Shown here: positions 26,885 through 38,900 of the stretch, piece by piece | How positions within the stretch are numbered: the stretch's first letter is position 1 | How the letters are laid out: each line of letters opens with the position of its first letter | Source of the DNA: Triticum aestivum | Lineage: Eukaryota; Streptophyta; Magnoliopsida; Poales; Poaceae | Assembly: GCF_018294505.1 (NCBI RefSeq) | Contig: NC_057803.1 | Location: forward strand, 237,924,397 to 237,988,396 | Length of the DNA: 64,000 bases | Direction: 5' to 3' | Translations under genes and position numbers: made by a program | The notes under the pieces: model-generated | What the model saw: only the letters and a program-made list of their open reading frames with translations | Told to the model about the DNA's origin: nothing | Databases searched by the model: none

Positions 26885-26891
26885 TTTTATA
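26885..26891 (-). promoter_or_regulatory. TATA box for the antisense ORF
   Basis: TATAAAA followed by GGAG on the minus strand, 21 bp upstream of the ATG at 26864. At normal TATA-to-start spacing, transcription would begin close to or just inside that ATG, so a later ATG (26838 or 26821) may be the original start. Confidence 0.5.
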
Positions 26892-27703
26892 ATGGGGAGC
26901 ATGGGGGGTGGATCTCCACTACCCTGGGGCAACCGCCCCGCTCCACCAATCCAACTCCCTGCACCTGTGGCAGGCGCCATACTTCGTCGACCGCCCAGTT
27001 CTGCCTATCCGGCGTTTTGGCTCCTCTGATCAAGGCACTACCACCACAACCGCCCCTGCACCAATCCCACGCCCTGTGCCTAATCCGCGTCATGGGGATG
27101 AGGGGGAGGCTGCGATAAAGGGGGAAGTGATAGCAGAAATGACATTTACCCCAACACACGTGCGGGCATCCTAATGGCATCTTATGGGCATGGACGCCCC
27201 TGGTTTTTGACATGAATGGAATGCGTCGTCCAAACGCAAGGATGCCTGGATGAGACTGGGGGCCCAGATCCAGATTAATGAAGAAGCAAATAAGATCTCA
27301 AAACATAACACCATCTCCGGCAAGGTCAATGCGTGGGTCTACGTATTATTGGGCCTAGCCCAACGATGTCCGGCAGCACGTGTGGTCTAGGCCCAGGGGC
27401 TCCTGTCATTGCAACAAACCTGGGTGTTTGTCGCCCTGACTTATGCACAGACGAGTTGCAGCTCCTTTAGCAAAGTATCAAGTTTCATACATCAACCAGA
27501 CCAGAGAAGCCGCTCTTCGTGAAATCAAGGAACGCATTAAGAAGATCCAAGCTTGAGACAAGGCCCAAGATTATCAACATAAGCAACCAACCCCCGGCAA
27601 AAGCGAGCCAGCAAGTCGCGGCCCAGCAAGCCCCTCAGGCACGAACTTGCCGCCAAACGCTAGCGCTCCACCTCTCTGGCCAGCTGGACGCTGATCAGTA
27701 GGG

Positions 27704-28286
27704 TGTCGAGCCCGCAGGTGATTAGGTGGAGCCAAGTCGTACGTGTCAGCTTGCTAGGGAGGAGGATTACTATTTTTGACACCCGTCCTAATGGCGTGTC
27801 ATGCTAATAAGAGGTAGGTGGATAAGCGGTGCTTCACCCTTGCTGGGTTCACCCTCCACACAACACCTAGCAATGCATTTAATGCACTTTTGTCCTAACT
27901 AGAAGAGTTAGGTATGATAGATCTGCATCAGTCTAATCACCCTGTAATGACTTTTTTGCCATTGTGGTTACCTCTTGAGCTATAAAAGGAGGGCCGAGGC
28001 AACCTCTACAGGGGTTTGAACCTTTGCAACCCACACACATAGGAATCCGTGCAGCTGCCCTCTCCTAGCGACTTGCTGGGGAGGACCGCTCCATGTACTT
28101 TCTTCCACCTCCACTCAATACACCAAAGCAAGAGTAAGGTTTTACGCTTCTCGGCGGCCCGAACCTGGGTAAAATCATGGCATCTCCTGTTGTGCTTGCT
28201 CTTCGCGTCAACTGACCCCCTGCAGAACCAGCAAAGGGGCTGCCAGGCCCCATAGATCGCCGGCTCCACGCCGATAGGAGGCGACA
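27704..28286 (+). repeat. Probable 3' LTR of the Tat element (boundaries uncertain)
   Basis: Candidate ends are inverted: TGTCG at 27704 and CGACA at 28286. Inside are a clear TATA box (27981) and a leader ending in text typical of Tat LTR R/U5 (GGCGGCCCGAACCTGGGTAAA-like, about 28154-28174). No 5' LTR is in the window for comparison, and the purine tract before 27704 is weak. The true start may lie earlier, for example after the AAAGGGGGAAG tract near 27116. Confidence 0.4.
27981..27988 (+). promoter_or_regulatory. TATA box in Tat 3' LTR
   Basis: TATAAAAG followed by GAGGG and a leader rich in C/T blocks; the expected LTR promoter. It points toward the 3' end of APP1, which is convergent. 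Confidence 0.5.
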
Positions 28287-28339
28287 TCCTGTTAGAACCG
28301 GCGAGGACGCGGATACGATGGCCACCACCAGCGATGAGG

Positions 28340-28443
28340 ACGGTGATCAGCGGTGAGGTAGGCGGGCGAGGACGGCGATCGGCGGCGTGGCAGGCGGGCA
28401 AGGATGGACGGCGATCGGCGGCGTGGCAGGCGGGCAAGGATGG
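28340..28443 (+). repeat. Minisatellite, about 36-bp unit, three copies
   Basis: Two identical units starting ACGGCGATCGGCGGCGTGGC at 28372 and 28408, preceded by a shorter, diverged unit at 28340. GC-rich and purine-biased on the + strand. Confidence 0.85.
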
Positions 28444-29796
28444 CCGGCGAGCTAGCTGATTTCTGCGAAGGATCGCGGGATGTACTTGATGACGGATGCC
28501 ATGACTTTTCTTTATTTCCTTAACGAAACAGTCGGGGAAAGGAAAACCAGCATACGGTTGTAGCTATTTAAATTGTGTGCGTAGCGTGACCGGCCGAAAA
28601 TTCGGCCGGCAGACCGGCGCGTATCAGTGGACTTCCAGGAATGCTGAAAATTGTGCATGATGCACCATGATGATAGTCAAATTGTAGTTTATGTGTACGA
28701 ATACACAAAGTTATATAAGATGGAGAAATACTGGCATGTGAGGCCACAATAAGACTGTTATGATCTCAAGCAGATGTAAGAAAACCTTGGAGATATCATT
28801 CTTTATGTTGTATTGCTTTACTGTTAGTTAAAGTTATGCTTTTTCTAACACAGCATAATGAAGTTGCTCGCATACATAAACATATACTTACCCTTATGAA
28901 TGTAGGTACGCACAATCTAACTCTATGAGCACCTTCGAGAGACTGAGCGGACACATTATTTTGAGATTGACGAAGTCGCCGCAGACGCCTTCGTAGTTGA
29001 CGGAAACATCTCTTTTCACTGAATGCACATCACAGAAGGCCTAGAATAAATTCAGAAAATGGGAGCACCAATGTCAAATCTAAGACTTGAAGTCTAATAA
29101 GCTAAGGATACCAATTTCAAGTCTAACCATCCAATCATATGTTGGTCCGTAGTCAAAGTTATGTTTGATAAGTTATGCTTTCGAGCCACGTATTGCTTTA
29201 CTCAGTGATATACGTTATCTCGGGTTAACTTGCAAGTACTCACTGGCTCGTTGGTGTAGACAAAGTGAGGATTCACCCTTCTTGTGCAAACATATTAAAG
29301 CATGGATTTTATCACAAACCAAACGTTGGAATGTTTCTTAGCATTATTTTTATGACAGATTGTTGTCGCGAGTATGACAATTTCTTTAGCAAGCATGAGA
29401 AATCGTTGACATGAGAAGATTGCCATGCTCACGACAACATTTGATTTGATCATTCCCGTCAAGCATTAAATAATGTAGTAAGGAATGGAACTAGCTTTTT
29501 CTTTTAGTCAAAGTGAAGTGATCTTGTGGTTTAATATGGCTGCGGAGTCGATGCCGTTGCAAAAATAACATCCGCCTCTAACAAGAACCGGTCAACTCGT
29601 CTTCAAGCGAAGTAACAATTCAATATTCATTCAGTATCTGTATTCTTATTTCCAGCCTCACGCTAGGCGGCACGAAATACATGAAGAATAAGGGTGCGCA
29701 CTTGGTGTTATTCACACTAATTAAAGTTGATTAAATATTCGGGCAGCCATCTATCTACGTTTGGCGCCCAACAGCAGTAACCATGAAGTGGCTGGC
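28444..29796. other. Intergenic region and 3' flank of APP1
   Basis: No ORF or RNA gene seen. A near-palindrome lies at 28590-28609 (CCGGCCGAA, two A, TTCGGCCGG). From about 28650 the sequence is AT-rich single-copy-like text. The APP1 3' untranslated region should run leftward from 29796; I could not place its polyadenylation site. Confidence 0.6.
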
Positions 29797-29964
29797 TTAA
29801 CTGCTCGCAGTTATAGGTTCGGTGGCCTTCCTCAGCCATTCCTTCTCCTGAACATTTAGGTAAGACTCCAAGATTTTCTGGCAGTCGGAGTGGTACAAGT
29901 TTACCCATTCGATCTCCGCAGGGGTCAACAAGGCAGTGTTTATAAGTTTAGTCTGGTATGGAGC
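29797..29964 (-). CDS. APP1: APP1 exon 16 (codons 594-648, stop)
   Basis: [20 protein letters not shown], ending [13 protein letters not shown] and TAA at 29799-29797. This is the M24-C extension typical of long eukaryotic aminopeptidase P. Confidence 0.95.
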   Translation of the reverse strand, partial: APYQTKLINTALLTPAEIEWVNLYHSDCQKILESYLNVQEKEWLRKATEPITASS

Positions 29965-32900
29965 CTGCACAACGTAAGAAATTCATCAGCATACGAGGAA
30001 GGAGTGGTACATGACAAGAAACACATGCTCAAGTGAACAGGTGAAAAGAACAGTAGGTTATGGAACTGCCAGTGGGCCTGCAAAGCTTTCTTATATTAAA
30101 TGTGAATCAGTGATAAATATTGAAGGCTTCGCCTGAAAGGCCTCCATGCAGGATTTAAAGAGCTGCTACTTCCCTTATTTTCGGAGGCACGATTGGGATT
30201 CCTTGCCAGGACAGATTATACACATTACTTCAGCACAGCAATCGTCATACATCAGATCCTAGTATAGTACTCCCTCCGTCTCCTGCTGTTTTTCTTACCC
30301 AAGTCAATATATTTCTTGTCTTATAAGTGTTAAACAACTTATAAGACAAGAAATATATTGACTTGGATAAGAAAAACAGCAGCAAAAGCTAAGAGAATGT
30401 ATTATTTATTGAATAGAATTCCAGGGCTCATAACATTGTGAAATCGAAGACCCTCCTCAGAGAGCTCAACCTAGAAAAGCAGCTATTTTCCATGAATATG
30501 TCTTAATTTCATCAGCTACTAACTTGGAAGCGCTAGTTCAAAGTGAAAACAAAGAACATAAATAACAGCTATTGCGGTGGACAATGAACAAACAATACTT
30601 ACCCATGTTATATGTTCAAATGACAAATAACCCTTTTCCCCAAAATTAAATTTAGTATCAGCCTCTTTGACTATAAGAACATTCTCCAACCTTATACCAA
30701 AGTTTCCATCTTCGTAGTAACCAGGCTCTGCAACAAGAGATTATGCAACTTACATTCACTGGGATTTGAGACAACAGGATTGACACTGGAGTATAAGTAA
30801 TTCCATTTTGAACTGTTAACAGCAGTGTGAGCTCGGATATTCACTGACCATCTGTTACAGTCATTGATGCTTGCAGTGGTACATTGCGAGCAGAAGGTCT
30901 AAAGCTAATTAGATGAGGGCCTGGTTACAAAGAAACAGATGGTCACATCATTCCATGATGGCTATTCATTCAGATGAACTAAGAGAAAATAAAGAGGATG
31001 AGTGACCCATCTGACCTTCATGGACATTCAAATAAGATCCGATTCCATGGCCTGTGCCATGCCGATAGTCAAGACCACTTTTCCACAGTGGGGTTCTTGC
31101 CAGAATGTCAAGAGCATGACCTACAAGCAATGTTGAATAGTTACACAGAACATTCCATTATAGGTAAAAATAAAAGATAATGCCATCTCCTTGTATATAA
31201 ATGCAAATGCAGGTACACGTATAAATAGTTAGCTTCGCTAAGAAAATACAAGGATTAGTCTCAATTGTCCAATTCGCCAAGAGAAACTCTGCGCGAGTGG
31301 GTGCCCAGCCACGCTATCCACGTCGTAGACCCTTTTTTTTACCATCCGATTCCCTGACCTTGGCCGCAAATCGATGGCAGATCGATCATCCCACGGCAGC
31401 CCTCCAAAGTCACATTATAACCCTGAAAAACTCGGTTTCAGCTCGGCACGCCCCATTCCAGGCCCCCGAGCCCGTTCTCCTCCCATCCCGTCTCACAACC
31501 GCCGTCTCTCCCTCTCTCTCGTCTCCCTACGCATCTCTCTCCCTTCCCCAGATTCAGCCACCGCTGTCAGCCTCGCTCCCTCGTCTCTTCCCCCTTCTAG
31601 CGCACGCCTAGGCGAGGGAGGTGCGCCACCGTTACTATCTCGTGCTCGTCGATGGCCTCTTTGAGCAAGGTGCGTTGCCATCGTCTTGTGCTCCTGCTCT
31701 GTTGCGCCCACCTCGTCCTCTTCACACAGCTGCGTTCGTTTCCTCAGGCGCCATCAGATCCTGCAGAGACCGACATCGGCGACCACAACGGCTTGACTGA
31801 GCTGTACGCGGTGGCTGCTTGTCTGTGGAGGCAAGGCGAGCAAGCTACTCGGTCCTCCGGCCACACGAAAACCGTCGGGGCCGCTCACCAGAACCAAGCG
31901 CGGATGATGGCCAGCTCGACTCCGGCGTCAGCATGCAAGTGAGATGGCAGGGGCGATTGCGCCTGCGGGGGCTGGAGCCGGGGGCAGCTCGAGCGCGCGG
32001 CGACCGTGACGGTGGTGGCCGCTGGAGCTCGAACGCTCACCGAGTGTGGCAATGGCGGCCGATGGAGCTCGGTGTTGCCTATGCGCAGCCAGCTCGAGCA
32101 TGCGGTGAGCGTCTCGGTCCACCGAAACGATGAAGAGCGGACGCAAGGCCTGCACCGCACCAGGTCACCAGGCACCGGCAAGCCGGATTGACGCCACGTG
32201 CTGCTGCTCTATTGGCGTGGCAAGCTGGGTCCGGATCAAGTCAGCCAGCACGGGAGGGCGGTCGACAGCACAACACACACCCACATACANNNNNNNNNNN
32301 NNNNNNNNNNNNNNNNNNNNNNNNNNNNNNNNNNNNNNNNNNNNNNNNNNNNNNNNNNNNNNNNNNNNNNNNNNNNNNNNNNNNNNNNNNNNNNNNNNNN
32401 NNNNNNNNNNNNNNNNNNNNNNNNNNNNNNNNNNNNNNNNNNNNNNNNNNNNNNNNNNNNNNNNNNNNNNNNNNNNNNNNNNNNNNNNNNNNNNNNNNNN
32501 NNNNNNNNNNNNNNNNNNNNNNNNNNNNNNNNNNNNNNNNNNNNNNNNNNNNNNNNNNNNNNNNNNNNNNNNNNNNNNNNNNNNNNNNNNNNNNNNNNNN
32601 NNNNNNNNNNNNNNNNNNNNNNNNNNNNNNNNNNNNNNNNNNNNNNNNNNNNNNNNNNNNNNNNNNNNNNNNNNNNNNNNNNNNNNNNNNNNNNNNNNNN
32701 NNNNNNNNNNNNNNNNNNNNNNNNNNNNNNNNNNNNNNNNNNNNNNNNNNNNNNNNNNNNNNNNNNNNNNNNNNNNNNNNNNNNNNNNNNNNNNNNNNNN
32801 NNNCTAAAGGACCAAGTCCCTCCGCTAAACGTTAAGGCGCAGTTATCGACCCTTCACAGAGTTGATCTATCAGCCTCTATAAAGAGGAGAGCACCCATTA

Positions 32901-35900
32901 ATGAAGAGCTCTTTTCCCTATTTCTCTATGCCAATTTACTTTCTGTACTCGCTTGCTTCCGCGTGATCGACAACTTCGTCTACACCTCCCGCTTCGTAAC
33001 CCTTGGACTGGACTCGTCGTTAAAAGTTGCGGAACACGTTATCAGCACGTCCGCTCCCCCAACTCTACCCTGAGCCTCCATCGAGCAGGCTCTCGTTGAT
33101 TCTCACAAAGGTATTGATCCGAAATATTGTTTCAAAAATGGATTCCTCGTTTAATTTTGATTATGTTTTCCCGATTCCCATAATTTCCGGAATTTTTGCA
33201 CCTAGCAAGACCAGCAAACTTGATGCCGCTCACCAATGTTGATTCTTTATTCGCTTAAATGAGTTTGTTGACTACACCGGGGGGAGATGGTGCCAGAAGG
33301 CAGACGAACAAGACAAGTCTTCCTGAAGCTCATAGTGTGCGTGTCAGTGACACGTCACTGAGCATGACGCACACCGAACTGCCAGTCACCCCAGTGGTGA
33401 CCACTGCCGACTACTACGACCGGGTTGCACCACTTCCATCATGCCTTGGCCTCGATGGCCGCCACAAAATCCTGTTGTCGACTGCTTGAGGAGCGTTGAC
33501 ATGCCATGCACAAGCTCCCTACGTGCCCTACCATGCCAGATGTGCACTAGCTGCCCAAGCCGTCAGCCATGCTGGACACCATGCGCTGGCATGCCCGTGC
33601 AGCTATCGTGCCCCATCGCATTCGTGCCATGGTCACGCTCTGGCAATGCTCACGCACCGCCCATAGGCCACCGCCCGTGCACATGCCGCAAGCTTTGCTC
33701 GAGCCGAGCTCGCCGTCAGGCCCCTGCTGGCCTCGACAACACCTCAAGCCACCGAACACTAGCCACGCACCGCCGTCTGGTGCATGCTGAGCTACACCTC
33801 GCTCGCAAGGCCAAGCCGCGCCATCTTGAGCTCTTAGCGTGCCCGATCTATAGTCGTCACTAGCGCGCTAGCTAGCTCCACCCCTGCGGCGCCAGCTCCG
33901 CTCCAAGCCGTTGACTGCCAGTCATGCACTGCCTTGCGGGTCAGTTCACACGCCACGAGCATCACCGCGTCGTCTGCTTCTGGCTCCCGAGCACCCCACC
34001 CCGCCCTGCACCGCGGGCTGCTGCTTTCAGCCCCAACCGTCGTCTCCACCACTGCCAAGTAGTGGAAACCCTAGTCGCCACACCCCAGTAACGAGTTGCC
34101 ACGGTTTTGGGCCGCTAAGGGTTGTGTGGCATATAGCCTGATTCAAAATAAATAGAGTGGTTGCATTCGGTGTTAACTGGGCCAAGGCCCATATTTGCTC
34201 ACTGTCTTTCAATTCAACACAGATATTTGTAGTTTAGCCCCTATAGTTTCTATGTAGTTATGCGATTAACATTCTTGGTTAATTATTTTACGCCTAAGCC
34301 CCCCAAACTATCTATTTTTCTAAAATGCACATTTTTAGGCTTAAAGAGCCTCTAGGGTGTGGTTTTTGCGCTAATTTCAGGTTTTGACGCACTTAACATG
34401 CTACCTTAATGTACACGATTTTATTATATGCTTTTACTGTCATGGATTAATTGTTCATTACTTCTAATCGTCAAGTATTGCATATTTTAGCATGTTTTAA
34501 AATATACTAGAATGCCATTTTGGTGAATAAATATGAACCATCATCGCCTTTACGCTATCGATTACCCAATGTAATTCCCCAAAGCTTGCATTAATTGCTG
34601 ATGGCCAAAATCAATAAACCAAGAGACCAACGGCTTGGCCATAATGGGGTAGATTACCCCAACAAGCATTCGACCTAGAGATCATCCTCGAATCCAAGTG
34701 AATTTAGAGGACGATAGGATTGGGGACCCAGATGGTCCTCACCACTCATAGGGGAATACCTAGGCAATGCATTTTCTTGAACTCCCATCTCCACGAGACC
34801 CTGCAAAATGAGTACATGGCAGAACACAGTGCCCTAGCCCTTTTGGACCGCTCTCGAAAAGCAATTCAAGAGGCTGGAGCACATAGTTTGCCTCCATGAG
34901 ATGACGGAGTAGAACCTGGTTGTGCAACCACTTTGGAGCAGGGTATCTCCATTGTCCAAAGGAGCACAATCTACTCCTATGGTGGCGCCTTAGAGGTACC
35001 CATGGTAGAGCCATTGGCGTTCACCCCTGCACCCTAACTCGATGTTGATGCTATCCTAGCAGAAGTTCTCCTACGAGGAGATGCTTAGCCGGCTTGCCAT
35101 CTAGGCTGGAGTAATTGGCTCCCTTGTTCACTCCGCCTGGTTTCCCGTTTGTTTATATGGTTCCTTAGGCTAAACTGATACGCTCATTTCGGTTGGGTTG
35201 TAAGCTCTATGTTAGCTAAACCTTATTCATTACCTTTGGCGATTGAACGATGTTTCATTATTACTGTAGCTCCTTCCTCACTGAGAATTGTGAATGAAAA
35301 CCTGCGAACACTCCCCCCTCAAATCCCACCCCCTTCAGCATGCATCGGTAGCCGTTCACATTTTTGGTATATAAAGAGGAGAGCACCCATAGTACGCACA
35401 GTTGATGAGAATCACTAGTAATGATTTCTTCCCATATTTCCTCTGTCAATTTACTTTCTGTACTTTTGTGTGCTTCTGCGTAATCGAAAACTACAACTAT
35501 GCCTCCCGCTCCACAGCCCTTGGACAGGACTCGCCAACAAAGGCTGCGGGACATATTTCATCATGTTCCCAATTCTTTCATTGTAATAACTATGCTGTGC
35601 AGATAGCAAGACTTTGTTTGGACTTTAGATAGTGTCCTCTAAATATGACCTACTCCTACTTCAGACCTGGCCTTACATGGAAATATTTGTTGCCACACAT
35701 GATGCATGCCTCACAAGGTTAATCCAATAAAAGCATGGCTGATCACATGTCAAACTTTTACAATATTTAGATAATTTTCTCTACAAAAGCTTTGCCTGCA
35801 CAGTGCTATGCATATGCATAGATTTCTTGAGAAGGCACAAGAGTTCACGTCATAAGAACAGTGAAAAAACGACTCACCTGTGGTCCCATTAGGAAACACA

Positions 35901-38900
35901 GCAGCATCTAGGGCAATGTGGCCTTTCAAGACCTATTTTCGATATTCAACACCACTTTGGTATCAGCATGAGATCAAACATAAGTAGTCCAAAAATAAAA
36001 ATTAATGTGGAAATTATACTAGATGTGAGTTATCACAGCATATACTTAGGTATTGGCAATGGATCAAACATAAGTTAAGTATTTAAGATCAGAATTACTT
36101 TACTTAATAAGGTAAATAAAATAGCATGCCTACTTCAAATATCAAACTGCCTTTAGTTGAAATATAAACATGAGTGTTCTAACAGCAGAATAATGGGACA
36201 GGCATTCAGAGCACCGATAGTAGTAGTAGCTGAGCTAACAAGGTGAGGTGTTTGGATATAGTGTGACAATCATTGATCAAACTACTAATTGAGTAACAAG
36301 GTTAAGCTGTAAGCTCAAGGAATTCTTTAACTCCATAAACAGAGAGTTCATAAGGTGAGAACACATGAAAACACCGTGATTGATGCCACGCTTGAAGAAA
36401 TAATATTCCGAAAAATATACAAGCTGACTCCATATCTCATAATAAATTATACCCCCTCCGTCCCAAAATAAGTGCCTCAACTTTAGTACAACTTTGTACT
36501 AGAGTTAGTACAAAGTTAGAACACTTATTTTGGGACAGAGGGAGTATATATTAAGAACAAGTAAACAAAAATAGAACTTACAGCTGTGTAGCATGATTTC
36601 TGATGCTCTGAGGGTTTACCAAAATGTACAGTTCTTGTAATGTCTGTAGTGCCATCCAGGTACTGCAAGTATACCCTCACTAAATTCATTCGATTCTATG
36701 GAATCCACAAACAGAAAATTGCAGTTCAAGACAGATATGTACTCAACCTGTGCCCCAGAGTCACAGAGATATATTTTATCAGCATCAAGTTCTGCACATG
36801 TATTTGCCTCAGGAGAATAGTGAATTATTGCTGCATTTGGCCCCACAGATGATATCGTAGGAAAACTTAAACCTTTAAAATGCTGCAGCAACATATAATG
36901 ACTGGTCAAAGCTGATATGTATCAAGAGATTGAATGCAAAATGCCCACAAGGAATGGGTATCAAAATATAAGTTTGTATAAAACATGCTAAGAAAAGATG
37001 TTCCAAAAAAATACGTATTTCAAGAAACAATGTTCCAAAAACACACATATTTCAAGAAACACCACAACACTACATATTAGTACCAATGTCATCCCGACAC
37101 ATAGTTGCAGGGAATCTGGGTCACCCTGGTCGAGAAACGAGGTCGAGGGTAGCGGGTGGACAGCCCACCGGAACGAGGTTCAAGGGGTATACCTCTTCAG
37201 GACGCTAATTGGTGTGGATCGCGATCCAAAGGTTTTCGGGTCAATGCCCCGGTACGATACATCAGGTCGTGGCATGCGATCCCAATTTTTGCATGGAGGG
37301 AAAGAAAGAATTTTACGATCTGCACTGATATATTTCCCAATATTGCAGGGAGGGAAAAGATCCCGCCTGAAATTTCACACAATAAAAATAAAAATTGATT
37401 ATAAAATGGGACCACAAGTCAGCCCATGGCGTGATTATTACTTTCCTACGAAGCGTTGGTCGCACAACTATCCCCAAATCCCTCTTCGTCGGTTCATCAT
37501 GAAAGCTCCAGTCTGGCATGGATCAAGCTCCAAGCCTCCCCCCATCAGACTCCACGTTCTCCTGTTTGCCTTTCCCACCATTCTTTTTGCCTCGTGCTTC
37601 CCTAATCGGCATCGAAATCTCTAGTGGCTCGCCGCTCGCGTACGGCGTATTAATGGTGGGAGCAGGACAGGAGACGCCGCATATGGCAGCGGACAGCACA
37701 AATGGCCATCAGCTTAGCAGCAGATCGTGGAAGGGCGAACTCCGGCAGGCCGGAAGAGTTCAGATTATTGAGTGCGATTGCCTGGTAAGCATCAATTCCC
37801 CATGAATCGATCTAGGTCAGCGTCCATCGATCAGGGTCGCGATCCGACAATCAATCTAGCTCGACCCGACATCGTCCCCGACCCTGATCGGGGTCAATCG
37901 GCCCCGGGACGGGAATCACACCCTTGACCTGCGAACCAGGCTACTATGCCTCGACATAGTAACTGCATATCTATGCTCTACTAATTTACTGCAAAAAAAA
38001 ACACCCACATTGGAATTGCAAATAAAACTAAAAAGCACCTAGGGGGCTTATCTTAAGCCTCAGTTTAGGGTTGTGACAAACTTATAATGGGACACACAAG
38101 AAGTAAGTAAAACTGGCTGATAGGATCATGAAAAGTGGTTTATGTTTAAGCAGATTCCGTGAATACTGTCAAGTGACTTGCTGGGATGGTAAATTCCATA
38201 AATACTGCAGAATACCTCTTTCTCCGCACGGAAGGCTTCGAGTTTATCACTGACAGAAACCTCAGTAAGTTTTATTTCCCTGAAGTACAAAAAGAGCAGA
38301 TGAACATAACCAAATCCCTGGTCTCTGACCCTCTAATAAACAACAGTAAAACATATGCATATGTTTATCGTTAGGATGCAGAGTGTAGGGCAAATAAATC
38401 ATTCAATAGGTCACGTAGCATGGATGCAAGAACCTTTTTCATGTACTGGAAAATAAGATGCAAAAAGAAAATTCAGTCTGATAGTTGAAACTTGGAACTA
38501 CAAGGAATGTGCCTGTAGAACTAACAATATGTTATTGTTGTAACAATAAGCCAACAATAGAAGTGCAGACTAGTAATACTGCAGTAGAAACAGATCTCAT
38601 GGTCAGTTAAAACAATCAGACGCCAGAGTGAGATATTTGAAGGAACCACAATTTTTATCAGTACCACTACTGAAAAAATGACACTACGCTCCCCATAATC
38701 ATCATGAACCAGTTAAGTCTCTTTGCTCCAAAGACTGCCTAATTATGTATCATAATCGTGATGACATAATTAGGTGTTCCGTTACAAAAGATTGGTCAAT
38801 GATGAATCGTAAGTTCATTTATCATAAAGCCACTTAGTCTTATAAGACATGCACTTCTAATGCAAATCCCCACTCCAGAAAACCACGTAAAATGTCTAGC

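Larger units (their letters stand above)
32804..35553 (+). mobile_element. Non-autonomous LTR retrotransposon in APP1 intron 12
   Basis: Two related LTR ends are visible. Both contain ATAAAGAGGAGAGCACCCAT, then AATTTACTTTCTGTAC, then a GCGTGATCGA/GCGTAATCGA block, and end GCGGAACA (33036) and GCGGGACA (35553). The left one is followed by CGTTATCAGCACG, a PBS-like sequence seen in some grass Copia elements. The interior (33037-35209) has only short frames and a C-rich block at 33500-34100, so it is non-coding. The left LTR start is in the gap, so no target duplication can be checked. Confidence 0.7.

Noticed and set aside
28006..28437. 143-codon minus frame with Cys/His-Ala-Ala-Asp repeats
   Set aside because: The repeats are the 36-bp minisatellite read in one frame; the rest is Tat LTR text.
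32130..33073. Three overlapping frames of 215-291 codons
   Set aside because: All cross the 514-N gap; the sequenced parts have no domain.
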